From Lutibacter maritimus (GTDB lineage: Bacteria > Bacteroidota > Bacteroidia > Flavobacteriales > Flavobacteriaceae), in NCBI RefSeq assembly GCF_900116115.1, contig NZ_FOZP01000002.1, positions 208,122-272,121 of the forward strand: a stretch of DNA of 64,000 nucleotides, written 5' to 3'. Below, piece by piece: positions 37,704-48,120 of this stretch. The notes below the pieces were generated by a model. That model searched no databases. It saw only the letters and a program-made list of their open reading frames with translations, and was not told the origin of the DNA. The number at the start of each line of letters is the position of its first letter. The first letter of the stretch is position 1. The position numbers and the translations under genes were made by a program.

Positions 37704-37743
37704 TACTTTTATGCTTTTATAAAAAAATATCTTATAAATAACT

Positions 37744-39204
37744 TTGAGCACACTTAAAAGATTTTTTAAAGACACTATAATTTACGGAATTGCTGCCGTT
37801 TTACCAAGAGTTATCAACTTTTTGCTTGTTCGTGTTCACACAGATGCTTTACCAACAAATAACTACGCTGAAAATACTAATTTTTATATTTGGATAGCAT
37901 TATTTACCGTATTGCTAACTTTTGGTATGGAAACTGCTTTTTTTAGGTTTTATAAAGCCGAAGAAAAAAAAGATGCTATTATTTCAACTTCATTTATAAG
38001 TGTATTTATTGCTTCTATCGTATTTTTAGTAAGTACTTTTTTGTTTTCAAACGAGTTTATAAGACTTTTTGATTTTTCTAACAACGCCTTACAGTTTAAA
38101 TTATTTATAGGGATTTTAGTTATAGATACTATTGCTGTTGTGCCATTTGCCTATTTACGTGCAGCAAACAGACCCATACGATATGCAATTATAAAATTAT
38201 TAAACGTTGGAATTATTGTGTTGATAAACCTAGTTTTTTTACGCTTTATTCCAGATTTTATTGCCGAAGGAAAATCGGTTCCAACATTTTTAATAAACAT
38301 TTATAACAGCACTAATATTGTTAATTTTATTTTTATTGCAAACATTATAGGTAGTGCAGTTTCATTGTTATTATTACTACCTTATTTACTGAAATTCAAA
38401 TGGAGTTTTAATACGCTCTTATTTAAAAAAATGTTTAAATACGCTTGGCCAATTGCTGTTGCTGGAGTTGCTTATACTATTAATGAAAATTTAGATAAAT
38501 ACTTAATTGGGCAATTAATTGATAAAAGCACTATGGGAATTTACAGCGCCTGTTATAAGCTGGCAATTTTTATGAATTTATACATTATGGCTTTTAGGTT
38601 AGGTGCTGAGCCTTTCTTTTTTAATCACGCTGATAAAGCAAATGCTAAAGAAACTTACGCCAAAATTATGAACTATTTTATAATTGTTGGCTCATTGGTT
38701 TTTGTTGGTATTGTAGCTTTTATTGATATTATTAAACTATTATTTATAAAAAACTCAGACTATTGGGAAGCCATTTCCATAGTACCAATTGTATTGTTGG
38801 CTAATTTATTTTTAGGGATATATCATAACATTGCTGTTTGGTATAAGTTAACAGATAAAACACGTTATGGTATGTATTTCTCTATTATTGGCGCTTTAAT
38901 TACTATAGTTTTAAACATTGTTTTAATTCCAAAAATTGGATTTATAGCATCCGCCTGGGCAACATTAGCTGCTTATGGAAGTATGATGGTAATTTCGTAT
39001 TTATATGGTAAAAAATATTATAATGTGCCTTATAATTTAATAAAATCTGGCTCTTATTTAATCGTATCTATTATAATTTCATATATTTCTTTTACATTTT
39101 TCAGAGATAATTATTTAGCATCATTTACATTAGTGCTATTATTTGGTTTACTAATTTTTAAAAATGAGAAAAAAGAAGTTTTAGCATTACTAAAACATAA
39201 ATAG
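37744..39204 (+). CDS. Polysaccharide/lipid flippase (Wzx-like, MATE/MVF superfamily)
   Basis: A 486-residue integral membrane protein with about 12-14 hydrophobic helices spread over the whole length. Features typical of oligosaccharide flippases are the N-terminal FFKDTIIYGIAAVLPRVINF segment (in part), ETAFFRFY and the central KYAWPIAVAGVAYTINEN-like stretch. It should move a lipid-linked glycan across the inner membrane; the substrate is unknown. No ATG fits the N-terminus, so TTG at 37744 is the best start. No glycosyltransferases are adjacent. Confidence 0.85.
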   Translation: MSTLKRFFKDTIIYGIAAVLPRVINFLLVRVHTDALPTNNYAENTNFYIWIALFTVLLTFGMETAFFRFYKAEEKKDAIISTSFISVFIASIVFLVSTFLFSNEFIRLFDFSNNALQFKLFIGILVIDTIAVVPFAYLRAANRPIRYAIIKLLNVGIIVLINLVFLRFIPDFIAEGKSVPTFLINIYNSTNIVNFIFIANIIGSAVSLLLLLPYLLKFKWSFNTLLFKKMFKYAWPIAVAGVAYTINENLDKYLIGQLIDKSTMGIYSACYKLAIFMNLYIMAFRLGAEPFFFNHADKANAKETYAKIMNYFIIVGSLVFVGIVAFIDIIKLLFIKNSDYWEAISIVPIVLLANLFLGIYHNIAVWYKLTDKTRYGMYFSIIGALITIVLNIVLIPKIGFIASAWATLAAYGSMMVISYLYGKKYYNVPYNLIKSGSYLIVSIIISYISFTFFRDNYLASFTLVLLFGLLIFKNEKKEVLALLKHK

Positions 39205-39214
39205 TACCTAACTT

Positions 39215-40048
39215 ATGAAAACAAACTTTTCTTTATTAATATTCTTTACTTTTATTTTTGTAGGTTTTTGTCAAGAAAATAATTCTACAGCATCTTCCAA
39301 TGTATCTATAATTGAAAAACAATTTTTAATTCCTGAACTTAATACTATCAATCATAAAATTTGGGTGTATTTACCGCCAAATTATAAAACTTCCACAAAA
39401 AAATATCCAGTAATTTATATGCACGATGCTCAAAATTTATTTGATGCAAAAACTTCGTATGCTGGAGAGTGGAAAGTTGATGAAACTTTAAACGAAATTT
39501 ATAAAAAAACCAATAAAGGATTTATAGTTGTTGGTGTTGAAAATGGTGGTGAAGAACGCATTAACGAATACACACCTTGGGAACATAAAAAATATGGCGG
39601 CGGAAAAGGCGAAATTTATATCAATTTTATAGTAAATACCTTAAAACCATATATTGATGCTACTTATAGAACAAAACCGCAGCAAAAATATACTGGTTTA
39701 ATTGGAAGTTCTTTAGGTGGATTAATATCGTATTACGGCGGACTTAAATATCCAACAGTTTTTGGAAAAATAGGTGCTTTATCAACCTCTTTTTGGTTTT
39801 CTGATGAAGTTATAATGTTTACAAAAAAACATGGTAAAATAAAGAATCAGAAGCTCTATTTATTGGTTGGTGGCAAAGAAGGAGAAAGTATGGATACGGA
39901 TACTCAAAAAATGGAAAAATTATTACTTGAAACAGGCTTTAAGAAACGGAATTTAAAATCGAAAATAAATCCTGAAGGAAAACATAATGAAGCTTTTTGG
40001 AGTAGCGAATTTAAAGAAGTAATTTCCTGGCTTTATAACATAAAATAA
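39215..40048 (+). CDS. Secreted alpha/beta-hydrolase (esterase D / Fes-like)
   Basis: A 277-residue protein with a signal peptide (LLIFFTFIFVGFCQ) and an esterase fold. It has IWVYLPPNY and YPVIYMHDAQNLFD, the nucleophile elbow GSSLGG (serine about 165), and the C-terminal histidine in GKHNEAFW. The family removes acyl groups, for example from siderophores or carbohydrates; the substrate is not evident. It lies 10 bases after the flippase and 8 before dut, so the three are probably one transcript. Confidence 0.87.
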   Translation: MKTNFSLLIFFTFIFVGFCQENNSTASSNVSIIEKQFLIPELNTINHKIWVYLPPNYKTSTKKYPVIYMHDAQNLFDAKTSYAGEWKVDETLNEIYKKTNKGFIVVGVENGGEERINEYTPWEHKKYGGGKGEIYINFIVNTLKPYIDATYRTKPQQKYTGLIGSSLGGLISYYGGLKYPTVFGKIGALSTSFWFSDEVIMFTKKHGKIKNQKLYLLVGGKEGESMDTDTQKMEKLLLETGFKKRNLKSKINPEGKHNEAFWSSEFKEVISWLYNIK

Positions 40049-40056
40049 ATTAAAAA

Positions 40057-40488
40057 ATGACAATTCAAATCATCAACAAATCTAAACACGAATTACCAAA
40101 TTACGAAACCATTGCTTCCGCAGGAATGGATTTACGAGCAAATATTGATGCTGCAATAACACTAAAACCTTTAGAAAGAGCTATTATAAAAACAGGATTA
40201 TTTATCGCATTACCAGTTGGCACAGAAGCTCAAGTACGTCCGCGTAGTGGTTTGGCAGCAAAAAATGGAATTACTGTTTTAAATGCTCCTGGAACTGTTG
40301 ATGCTGATTATAGAGGTGAAATAGGTGTTATTTTAGTGAATTTATCTAACGAAGAATTTGTTATAAATGATGGTGAACGTATTGCACAATTAGTAATTGC
40401 AAAACACGAGCGTGCTGAATGGCAACCAGTTGAAATTTTAAGCGAAACTGAACGTGGCGCTGGTGGATTTGGATCTACTGGAGTTTAA
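40057..40488 (+). CDS. dut: dUTP diphosphatase
   Basis: A 143-residue trimeric-type dUTPase that hydrolyses dUTP to dUMP and pyrophosphate, keeping uracil out of DNA. Conserved motifs are [18 protein letters not shown], the catalytic [17 protein letters not shown] and the C-terminal P-loop-like [10 protein letters not shown]. Complete and of normal length. Confidence 0.97.
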   Translation: MTIQIINKSKHELPNYETIASAGMDLRANIDAAITLKPLERAIIKTGLFIALPVGTEAQVRPRSGLAAKNGITVLNAPGTVDADYRGEIGVILVNLSNEEFVINDGERIAQLVIAKHERAEWQPVEILSETERGAGGFGSTGV

Positions 40489-40532
40489 TATTTTTTTATT
40501 AAAACTAAATTTTCATAAATACAACCTATGCA

Positions 40533-41885
40533 ATGATAAATATTGACGTAAGAACTTTATTTCTGTTTTCAGCTGCGGCTAATATATTTATTATTGCCCT
40601 TTTTGCTACATACATTAAATTGTATAAAGTAAAAAATCCAATAATTAATATCTTTATGCTGTCTAGAGTATTGGGTATTTTTTTTTTAATTATGCTTTCA
40701 ACAAGAGAAAGTGTACCTAAACCAATAGGTATTATTTTAAATACTACAATAAATTTATTTATCGTTTTTTATGAAGTTTATTGCATTTCTTATATTGAAC
40801 GTAAATTTAATTCTAAACATTTTAAAAAATATATTTTAATACCTACCTTTTTATCTATACTACTAATTTTTTATAGTACAGCTTCTATAAGTTCTAGAAT
40901 AACTATAATGTCATTAAATGTTTCAATTATATATGCATTTTCTGCATATATACTTTTAACTAAAAAAGGGAAAACTAAAATACAGTATTTAACAGGTTAT
41001 ATTTTTACTTTAGCATCTATATTACTTTTAGTACGAGCAATAGGAGCACAATTAGAAGTTTCAGTAGCACTATTTTCAACAAGTTATATGCTTGTTATAC
41101 CACTCATATTTTTCTTAATTCTTAACCTAATTATTCCTTTATTATTAATCTTTATATTAAAAGAAAAAGACAATTTAAAACTAAGTGAATTAAATAAAAG
41201 TAAAGATAAATTTTTCTCAATTATTGCCCACGATTTAAGAGGTCCGCTTGGAGGTCTTCAACAAATAGGTGAATTACTATGGTTAAACAATATTTCCGAC
41301 GAAAAAAGAGATCAACTAACCAAATCACTTTACCAAAATAGCAAACTTACATTTAACTTATTAGATAATTTGTTAAAGTGGGCAAATACAAATGCTGGGT
41401 TAATTATTTACAAACCTTATAAATTAAATTTTCGTGAGATAGTACTTAATAATGTACGACTTTTTAATTCTCAAGTTAAGCTGAAAAACATTAAATTAAG
41501 CTGTAACTTTGAAAAAGATTTATTTGTTTATGCTGATTATGATATGGTTGATACCGTTATTAGAAACCTAATTTCTAACGCTATAAAATTTACTCCTATT
41601 AACGGAAAAATAGATATTATTATTGATAAAATTGATGTAGCTCAAAATACATGTACAATTGCAATTATTGATAATGGTATTGGTATTACAAAAGAAACCC
41701 TATTAAAGGTGTTTGAAATAAATTCAATTGTATCAACTTTTGGAACAAACAAAGAAAAAGGAACTGGATTAGGACTAAAACTTTGTAAGGAATTTTTAAC
41801 AATTAATAAAGGGAATATTAAAATTGAAAGCCATTTAGAAAAAGGGACAAAAGTTTATTTAACGCTCCCAATTGAGTTCTCGTAA
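40533..41885 (+). CDS. Membrane sensor histidine kinase (HisKA type)
   Basis: A 450-residue kinase. Residues about 5-210 hold six or seven hydrophobic helices forming a 7TM-like sensor with no recognisable extracellular domain. Then comes HisKA with the phospho-acceptor at about residue 232 in IIAHDLRGPLGG, and a HATPase domain with NLISNAIKFTP, DNGIGI and GTGLGL. No response regulator is adjacent, so it is an orphan kinase here. The ligand is unknown. Confidence 0.9.
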   Translation: MINIDVRTLFLFSAAANIFIIALFATYIKLYKVKNPIINIFMLSRVLGIFFLIMLSTRESVPKPIGIILNTTINLFIVFYEVYCISYIERKFNSKHFKKYILIPTFLSILLIFYSTASISSRITIMSLNVSIIYAFSAYILLTKKGKTKIQYLTGYIFTLASILLLVRAIGAQLEVSVALFSTSYMLVIPLIFFLILNLIIPLLLIFILKEKDNLKLSELNKSKDKFFSIIAHDLRGPLGGLQQIGELLWLNNISDEKRDQLTKSLYQNSKLTFNLLDNLLKWANTNAGLIIYKPYKLNFREIVLNNVRLFNSQVKLKNIKLSCNFEKDLFVYADYDMVDTVIRNLISNAIKFTPINGKIDIIIDKIDVAQNTCTIAIIDNGIGITKETLLKVFEINSIVSTFGTNKEKGTGLGLKLCKEFLTINKGNIKIESHLEKGTKVYLTLPIEFS

Positions 41886-41889
41886 ACTT

Positions 41890-42756
41890 TTATTTTTTCA
41901 GTTCTAAAAATTTATAAATAGCAGACATATCATCTCTTCCCATACCGTTTTGGTTGGCGCTAGCATATAGTTCTTTGGTAAGATTTACCAAATATAATGG
42001 CTGATTATGTTCATATGCAGTTAATGCGGCTAAGTGTAAATCTTTATGCATCCATTCTAACGGAAATTGCACATCGTAATTGTCACTCTTTATGGACTGC
42101 GCTTTTAATTTTGTAAAAGGCGCTGAAACAATTAAGTTAGGAACAGTATCTAAAAGAAAATCTTTAGAAATTCCCATTTTTTCACCAAATAATATAGCTT
42201 CAGAAAAAACAAGCATAGATTGTGCAAGCATCATATTTACCAACATTTTAAACGATGCTCCTTTGCCAATATCACCAATGTGCATCACTTTATTTCCCAT
42301 CATATTTAAATATGGTTGAATCTCATCTAGTGTCTTTTTTTCTCCTCCAACTAAAAAAATTAATTCAGCCTTTTCTGCCGGAATTTTTGAACCTGAAACA
42401 GGTGTATCTAAAAACCGAATCTCAGATTTTTTTGCTTCTTCAAAAGCTTTCATACTAAATGATGGATTTACAGTAGTAGAATCTGCCCAAATGGCATCTT
42501 TTTTCATTGCATTAAGCGCTCCATCTGCTCCAAAAAATACTTCTTCAACAACTTGTGGTGTTGATAACATACTAAACACTATATCAGCATCTTTTACGGC
42601 ATTTTTAACAGAATCTGCAATGGCTATGTTAGAATTTCCAAAAGTTTCAAAACTTTTTGGTGTTCTATTATAAACCGTTAAATTCACATTGTTTTTAGCT
42701 AAGTTTGAAGCCATATTGCTTCCCATAATTCCTAATCCAATAAAAGCTATTTTCAT
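41890..42756 (-). CDS. 3-hydroxyisobutyrate dehydrogenase-like beta-hydroxyacid reductase
   Basis: A 288-residue NAD(P)-dependent enzyme of the GLYR1/HIBADH family. It has the nucleotide loop FIGLGIMGSNMASNL (about 5-19), the substrate segment DTPVSGS (117-123) and catalytic K170 in GKGASFKMLVN. Family members act on 3-hydroxyisobutyrate, glyoxylate, succinic semialdehyde or tartronate semialdehyde; sequence alone does not decide. It converges with the histidine kinase gene at its 3' end. Confidence 0.87.
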   Translation of the reverse strand: MKIAFIGLGIMGSNMASNLAKNNVNLTVYNRTPKSFETFGNSNIAIADSVKNAVKDADIVFSMLSTPQVVEEVFFGADGALNAMKKDAIWADSTTVNPSFSMKAFEEAKKSEIRFLDTPVSGSKIPAEKAELIFLVGGEKKTLDEIQPYLNMMGNKVMHIGDIGKGASFKMLVNMMLAQSMLVFSEAILFGEKMGISKDFLLDTVPNLIVSAPFTKLKAQSIKSDNYDVQFPLEWMHKDLHLAALTAYEHNQPLYLVNLTKELYASANQNGMGRDDMSAIYKFLELKK

Positions 42757-42796
42757 ATTTTTTAATTATAATTTAAGTACTTTATAAAGTTGCTAT

Positions 42797-43738
42797 TTAG
42801 TTTTTTTTAAAATAAATATTTGAACCTGTTTGTAGTTTTTCTAAATGTTCAAAAAAAATAATTTTCCCCTTTAAATTAGCTTCAATTAAATAAAAATCTC
42901 CTTTAAAATAAGAGGTAATTACAGTAGCCTTAATTTCAGAATTTTCAACTAATTTTAGTTGGTTTGGGTAAAATAAAATCTTTTTTTTAGAAGTTGATTT
43001 AGAATCAATTTTTGAAAGTTGAATTTCATTTACTTCATTAAAAAAAGAGCCAATATATTCACTTGTTAAGTTATTATATAAAGCTTCAGGAGTGTTTTTT
43101 GCAACCAATTTTCCGTCTCTAATTACTAAAATTTCATCAGCAAAAGATAAAGCATCAGTAGCATCGTGCGTGGCAACAATACATAAAACATTTTTCGATT
43201 TTAAATATCGAAATAAATCTCTTCGTAATTTATTTTTTCTAAAATTATCTATATGGCTAAATGGTTCATCTAACAATAAAACTTCAGGTTCTTTAGCAAT
43301 TACTTTTGCTAAAGCTACACGTTGTTTTTGTCCGCCACTCAAGTTTTTTACTTTAGTTTTTAAAAAGTCACTCATATCAACAACTTCTAATAATTCTTGA
43401 ATACGAGTTACTCTATTTGGATCTAGAATTGAAATATTTTTACCAATATTTTCTTCAACAGTTATGTAAGGCATTAAATCGAAATCTTGCGGCAAATATT
43501 TCATAAAATCCTCACCAGGAATTAACTGAAAATTAGGTCCAAGTAATTTTTTATCATTCCAATAAACTGCACCTTTTTCAATATGAAGTAAGCCATAAAT
43601 GATTTCTAACAACGTACTTTTTCCGCATCCACTTTCTCCAATTACAGCAATGTAATCACCTTTATTAGCACTAAAACTAATATTTTTTAAAACTTCTTTT
43701 GAAGTATAACCAAATGATATGTTATCAACTTTTAACAT
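42797..43738 (-). CDS. ABC transporter ATP-binding protein with a C-terminal extension
   Basis: A 313-residue ATPase. Walker A is GESGCGKST (34-42), the Q-loop LPQDFD, signature LSGGQKQRVAL (about 133), Walker B VLLLDEPFSH and the switch histidine in VATHDATDALS. The last 80 residues form a TOBE-like extension. Closest in type to importer ATPases for sulfate, molybdate, spermidine or sugars, but no permease or binding protein lies nearby. It sits 6 bases after the aspartoacylase-like gene, in the RimK run. Confidence 0.88.
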   Translation of the reverse strand: MLKVDNISFGYTSKEVLKNISFSANKGDYIAVIGESGCGKSTLLEIIYGLLHIEKGAVYWNDKKLLGPNFQLIPGEDFMKYLPQDFDLMPYITVEENIGKNISILDPNRVTRIQELLEVVDMSDFLKTKVKNLSGGQKQRVALAKVIAKEPEVLLLDEPFSHIDNFRKNKLRRDLFRYLKSKNVLCIVATHDATDALSFADEILVIRDGKLVAKNTPEALYNNLTSEYIGSFFNEVNEIQLSKIDSKSTSKKKILFYPNQLKLVENSEIKATVITSYFKGDFYLIEANLKGKIIFFEHLEKLQTGSNIYFKKN

Positions 43739-43744
43739 TTAAAT

Positions 43745-44704
43745 TTATTGAAAACCTATATGAATTAAAGCGTCACCTTGAATTACAACTGGTGAGTGAT
43801 TAGAGTTTAAAATAAAGCCATCTTGAGTACTTTTAAATACTTTTTCATACATACCAAAAGGATCAGAAATACTACCTAATTTAATTCCTTTTTCAACTTT
43901 TTGACCAGCACTTACATACGATCTGTACATACCAGAATGTTTGGCTCTAATCCATTTAGATGTTTTAATGATTACTGGCGGATTCTCTTTATTTGGTTTT
44001 GAAATTTTTGTTGAAAAATCTCTAAATCCTAAATAATGCATTACATTTAAAGCTCCCTGAACACCTGTTTTGGTAACATTTCTATCTAAATTTAACGATT
44101 TTCCACCTTCAAAAAGTAAAACTTTTTTACCTAAACCAACCATAGTATTTCTAAAAGTTTTTTCTTTGCTTTTGCTAAAAACAATATAAGGTGCATCAAA
44201 TATTTTTGCCAATTTTAATGATTCCTCATCAGTTCCATTAATTCTAATTTGAGAATAATTAAAACGTTGCGCACCTCCGGTATGATAATCTATACAATAA
44301 TCTACTTTAGGAATAATTTTTTTCATTAATTCATAAGCAAATCTACTTGCTAAAGATCCGGTATTAGAACCAGGAAACATTCTATTTAAATCTCTTCCGT
44401 CAGGAAATTCTCTTGTTTGATTTAAAAAACCAAAAATATTTAAAAGCGGAATGCAAATTACAGTTCCTTTATTTGGTTTATGATAATCAGAAGCTACAAT
44501 TTGACGTACAATTTCAATTCCATTGGTTTCATCGCCATGAATTCCACCAATTAATAAAATACAAGGCCCTTCTTCTTTTCCTCTTGAAATAATTACTGGA
44601 ACTTGAATTTTTGCACGCGTAGTAAGTCTGGCAATATCCAAATTTATTTGAACTGTTTCGCCTAAACCCACTTTGTGATGCAAAAAAATCATTTCTTTAG
44701 ACAT
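43745..44704 (-). CDS. Succinylglutamate desuccinylase / aspartoacylase family zinc hydrolase
   Basis: A 319-residue M14-like carboxypeptidase-fold protein. The zinc ligands are H56 and E59 in [10 protein letters not shown] and H141 in [16 protein letters not shown] is also present. The family cleaves N-acyl amino acids. The C-terminal half carries a barrel-sandwich-like stretch. The start overlaps rimK by eight bases. Genes of this family often accompany RimK and RimB (from memory), suggesting a shared amino-acid-tailing pathway, but the substrate is not known. Confidence 0.87.
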   Translation of the reverse strand: MSKEMIFLHHKVGLGETVQINLDIARLTTRAKIQVPVIISRGKEEGPCILLIGGIHGDETNGIEIVRQIVASDYHKPNKGTVICIPLLNIFGFLNQTREFPDGRDLNRMFPGSNTGSLASRFAYELMKKIIPKVDYCIDYHTGGAQRFNYSQIRINGTDEESLKLAKIFDAPYIVFSKSKEKTFRNTMVGLGKKVLLFEGGKSLNLDRNVTKTGVQGALNVMHYLGFRDFSTKISKPNKENPPVIIKTSKWIRAKHSGMYRSYVSAGQKVEKGIKLGSISDPFGMYEKVFKSTQDGFILNSNHSPVVIQGDALIHIGFQ

Positions 44705-45569
44705 GACGTTCTATATAGTGAATAATTTTTCCTGCAATATCTTTTCCTGTTGCAGCTTCAATTCCTTCTAAACCTGGAGAAGAATTTACTTCTAAAATTA
44801 ATGGTCCGCGAGCTGATTGTAATAAATCTACACCAGCAACTCCTAATCCCATAATTCGTGCTGCTTTTAATGCAGCGTTTTCTTCATCAACAGTTAATTC
44901 AATCACTTCAGCAGTACCACCACGATGAAGATTTGAGCGAAAATCACCATCTTTTCCTTGACGTTTCATGGCTCCAACAACTACACCATCAACCACAAAA
45001 ACACGAATATCAGCACCTTTTGCTTCTTTAATAAACTCTTGTGCTATAACTCTGGCTTGTAATCCATTAAAAGCTTCTAAAACAGATTCTGCAGCATTGT
45101 CAGTTTCTGCTAAAACAACGCCTAAACCTTGTGTTCCCTCTAATAATTTAATAACTATTGGTGTTCCACCAACACTTTCAATTACATCACGTACGTTTTT
45201 TGAATAGTTTGTAAAAACTGTTTTTGGTAAGCCTAAACCTGCTCTTGAAAGTACTTGTAAACTTCTTAGTTTATCGCGTGAACGCATTAATGCTTGAGAT
45301 TCTACAGCTGTAAAAACTTTCATCATTTCAAACTGACGTACAACTGCTGTTCCGTAGAAAGTTACAGATGCACCAATTCTTGGAATTACAGCATCAACAT
45401 CTGTTAATAACTCATGTTTATAGCGTATGGCTGGTTTTTTCTTTTCAATAATAATATCACACTTAGTATGATCTACAATAATCATTTCATGGTTTCTTTT
45501 TTTGCCAGCTTCAATAAGTCTTTTTGTAGAGTATAAGTTTGGATTACGAGATAAAACAACAATTTTCAT
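44697..45569 (-). CDS. rimK: RimK-type ATP-grasp glutamate ligase
   Basis: A 290-residue ATP-grasp ligase. In enterobacteria RimK adds glutamates to the C-terminus of ribosomal protein S6. It starts [20 protein letters not shown]. The ATP-binding segments are [17 protein letters not shown] and [19 protein letters not shown]. The metal site is [15 protein letters not shown]. Full length. It lies between the RimB-like protease and the aspartoacylase-like gene with little or no spacing, so the three are co-transcribed. Confidence 0.92.
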   Translation of the reverse strand: MKIVVLSRNPNLYSTKRLIEAGKKRNHEMIIVDHTKCDIIIEKKKPAIRYKHELLTDVDAVIPRIGASVTFYGTAVVRQFEMMKVFTAVESQALMRSRDKLRSLQVLSRAGLGLPKTVFTNYSKNVRDVIESVGGTPIVIKLLEGTQGLGVVLAETDNAAESVLEAFNGLQARVIAQEFIKEAKGADIRVFVVDGVVVGAMKRQGKDGDFRSNLHRGGTAEVIELTVDEENAALKAARIMGLGVAGVDLLQSARGPLILEVNSSPGLEGIEAATGKDIAGKIIHYIERHV

Positions 45570-45570
45570 C

Positions 45571-46020
45571 TTAATTAATGTTTGATTTTAATTTTTTTTT
45601 AAATGATAAGTTTTTTTTTGCGGTATCAACAATGAATTTTTTTGATAAAAATTTTCTTCCTAATAACACAGGATATTTCATAGAACCTCTTTCAGTTAAG
45701 GTTAATTCAATTTCCTCAATTTTATTAAATATAAGTATTTCAGTTTTAATGGTAAACCTAGTTTCTACTATTCCATTTGAACTTTTTACGTTTTTTTGGG
45801 TAAAATCTTTAAATAAGAAAAATTTTTCATGATATTTTTCATGTTTGGGATCTAAAAATTGGCATTTTAAAACGTTATCAACTACTTCAATACTGTGGCT
45901 ATGAAAACTAGAAGTGTATGCGCCAGTATCAACTTTTATATCAATTCCTTGTAAATCAAGTTTTGGAAAGTCAACTATATCAGTTCTGCCTAATAATAAT
46001 TTATTTGGTTTAATGCTCAA
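45571..46020 (-). CDS. RimB-like retropepsin-fold protease
   Basis: A 149-residue protein with one aspartyl-protease-like catalytic motif, [11 protein letters not shown] (D31), and [13 protein letters not shown] near the C-terminus. This is the pattern of the ATP-dependent zinc protease / RimB family that trims RimK-made polyglutamate tails. It has no signal peptide, so it is cytoplasmic. It precedes rimK by one base. It is first in the transcript that also carries the aspartoacylase-like and ABC ATPase genes. Confidence 0.85.
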   Translation of the reverse strand: MSIKPNKLLLGRTDIVDFPKLDLQGIDIKVDTGAYTSSFHSHSIEVVDNVLKCQFLDPKHEKYHEKFFLFKDFTQKNVKSSNGIVETRFTIKTEILIFNKIEEIELTLTERGSMKYPVLLGRKFLSKKFIVDTAKKNLSFKKKLKSNIN

Positions 46021-46132
46021 AATTTTGTGTAATTATATGCCAAAAATAATCTTTTAATAATTATTGAAAAGATTTTATGTAAATAAGTTGAAAATTTTAT
46101 AAATAGTTTATTTATAATTAGTTAACATTCAT

Positions 46133-46167
46133 AAAAAAAGGAAATAGCGAACTCACTATTTCCTTTT
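46133..46167 (-). terminator. Terminator of recA
   Basis: 12-bp inverted repeat AAAAGGAAATAG / CTATTTCCTTTT (46136-46167) with an 8-base loop, 26 bases after the recA stop. On the minus strand it is followed by a T-run. Confidence 0.88.
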
Positions 46168-46192
46168 AAAATATTTTAATAATTTTTTACTT

Positions 46193-47197
46193 TTATTGCG
46201 CTTTAATTACCTCTTTAATTTTAGTTTCTAATTCTTCTGCTAAATCTGGATTATCTTTAATTAATGCTTTTACAGCATCTCTTCCTTGACCTAATTTGGT
46301 TTCTCCATAACTAAACCATGAGCCACTTTTTTTAACTATTCCAAACTCAACACCTAAATCTAAAACTTCACCTACTTTAGAAATTCCTTCGCCGTACATA
46401 ATATCAAATTCGGCAGTCATAAATGGTGGTGCTACTTTATTTTTAACCACTTTTACTTTAGTGCTGTTACCAATTACTTTTTCACCATCTTTAATTTGTG
46501 TTCTTTTACGAATATCTAAACGAACTGAAGCGTAAAATTTAAGAGCGTTACCACCAGTTGTTGTTTCTGGGTTTCCAAACATTACGCCAATTTTATCACG
46601 TAACTGATTGATAAATATTACCGTACAATTTGTTTTATGAATTGTTCCTGTTAATTTTCTTAAAGCCTGTGACATTAAACGAGCATGTAATCCCATTTTA
46701 GAGTCACCCATTTCACCTTCAATTTCACTTTTTGGTGTTAATGCTGCTACCGAGTCAATTACCACAATATCAATTGCTCCAGAGCTAATTAAATTATCGG
46801 CAATTTCCAAGGCTTGTTCACCGTGATCTGGTTGCGAAATAATTAAGTTATCAATATCAATTCCTAAGTTTTGTGCATAAAAACGGTCAAAAGCATGTTC
46901 CGCATCAATAAATGCCGCAATTCCACCAGCTTTTTGTGCTTCTGCAATGGCATGTAATGTTAAGGTTGTTTTACCTGAAGATTCTGGACCGTATATTTCA
47001 ATTACTCTTCCTCTTGGATAACCGCCAACTCCTAATGCAATATCTAATCCTAATGAACCTGTTGAAATTGCTTCAATATCAGATATAGCAACATCACCCA
47101 TTTTCATTACTGTTCCTTTTCCGTAGGCTTTATCTAGTTTATCTAATGTTAATTGTAATGCCTTTAATTTTGCTACTTTTTCTTTATCGTCTGCCAT
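46193..47197 (-). CDS. recA: Recombinase RecA
   Basis: A 334-residue strand-exchange ATPase for homologous recombination and SOS induction. Walker A is GPESSGKTT (70-78), Walker [13 protein letters not shown], and the L2-type and [15 protein letters not shown] segments are intact. Normal length with an acidic C-terminus cut short ([14 protein letters not shown]). It has a clear terminator. No obvious LexA box was seen in the 146-base upstream gap. Confidence 0.98.
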   Translation of the reverse strand: MADDKEKVAKLKALQLTLDKLDKAYGKGTVMKMGDVAISDIEAISTGSLGLDIALGVGGYPRGRVIEIYGPESSGKTTLTLHAIAEAQKAGGIAAFIDAEHAFDRFYAQNLGIDIDNLIISQPDHGEQALEIADNLISSGAIDIVVIDSVAALTPKSEIEGEMGDSKMGLHARLMSQALRKLTGTIHKTNCTVIFINQLRDKIGVMFGNPETTTGGNALKFYASVRLDIRKRTQIKDGEKVIGNSTKVKVVKNKVAPPFMTAEFDIMYGEGISKVGEVLDLGVEFGIVKKSGSWFSYGETKLGQGRDAVKALIKDNPDLAEELETKIKEVIKAQ

Positions 47198-47343
47198 AAT
47201 CTTTATTAAATGAATTAATTTGGTTGCTAAAATATAAAAAACTATTGAGTATATTTAGGCTTTACAAATAATTATATTAACTGTTTTTTAGATTAAAATG
47301 ATTTTTATAATTACTCTTATTATTCTTTAAAATTGCTATAATT

Positions 47344-48057
47344 TTATGGATTTGTAGACCATAACGAAGCATTTGCCATCATGGCTCTTCTAGGTAATTT
47401 CAATCCGGCTACAATTAATTCAGCAAAATCTTCAGGTTGTAGAACTTTTTCAGTATTACCATCTGTAATTCCCAAATCAAGTGCCATATCTGTAGCAATG
47501 GTACTTGGTGTTAAAGTAACTACTCTAATATTATTTTTTCTAACTTCTTTCATTAACGATTGTGATAATCCAATTACTGCAAATTTAGATGCCGAATATG
47601 CAGATGTACTTGCATTACCATTTAAACCAGCTGTTGAAGCCACGTTAAAAATATCGCCTTCATTTTTTTCAATTAAATATGGTAAAACTTCTTTGGTTAC
47701 ATAATACATTCCCATAACGTTGATTTGTATGATGTTTTCCCAAGTAGTTACTTCCATTTCATTTAAGGTTCCAAAAGCAGCAATACCAGCATTATTTACT
47801 AAAATATCTACTGAACCAAGCTTATTAATAATGTTTTTAATTCCAGTTTTTACTTCATCGTAATTAGCAACATCAAAAATTTCGTAGGTTGCGTTTACAC
47901 CAAATTCTTTTAATTCAACAACGGTTTCTAGCAAGTTTTGTTCATTACGACCAGTAATTGCAATATCAATTCCTTCTTTTGCAAATGCAATAGCTGTTGC
48001 TTTTCCTAAACCTCTTCCTCCACCAGTAATGATGGCTTTTTTATTTTTCAATTTCAT
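47344..48057 (-). CDS. Short-chain dehydrogenase/reductase (FabG-like)
   Basis: A 237-residue SDR. The cofactor loop TGGGRGLG is at 10-17, NNAG at about 87, and the catalytic Ser...Tyr...Lys is in ASTAGL / AYSASKFAV (about 140-158). Often annotated as 3-ketoacyl-ACP reductase, but the substrate is open. The remains of a TetR-type regulator lie just upstream on the same strand, suggesting this gene was once under TetR control. Confidence 0.9.
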   Translation of the reverse strand: MKLKNKKAIITGGGRGLGKATAIAFAKEGIDIAITGRNEQNLLETVVELKEFGVNATYEIFDVANYDEVKTGIKNIINKLGSVDILVNNAGIAAFGTLNEMEVTTWENIIQINVMGMYYVTKEVLPYLIEKNEGDIFNVASTAGLNGNASTSAYSASKFAVIGLSQSLMKEVRKNNIRVVTLTPSTIATDMALDLGITDGNTEKVLQPEDFAELIVAGLKLPRRAMMANASLWSTNP

Positions 48058-48092
48058 TATTTCTTAGTTTTTAGAATATGTTTATTTAGTTT

Positions 48093-48100
48093 CAAAGTTA
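48093..48100 (-). promoter_or_regulatory. -7 promoter box (TAACTTTG) of the SDR gene
   Basis: CAAAGTTA on the plus strand, a perfect TAnnTTTG on the minus strand, 36 bases upstream of the SDR ATG. Confidence 0.55.
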
Positions 48101-48120
48101 CTATTATTGCTGATAAGACT

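Noticed and set aside
42797-46020. Reading the aspartoacylase-like gene as arginine catabolism astE
   Set aside because: None of the other ast genes is present and the neighbours are RimK and a RimB-like protease, so arginine succinyltransferase catabolism is unlikely.
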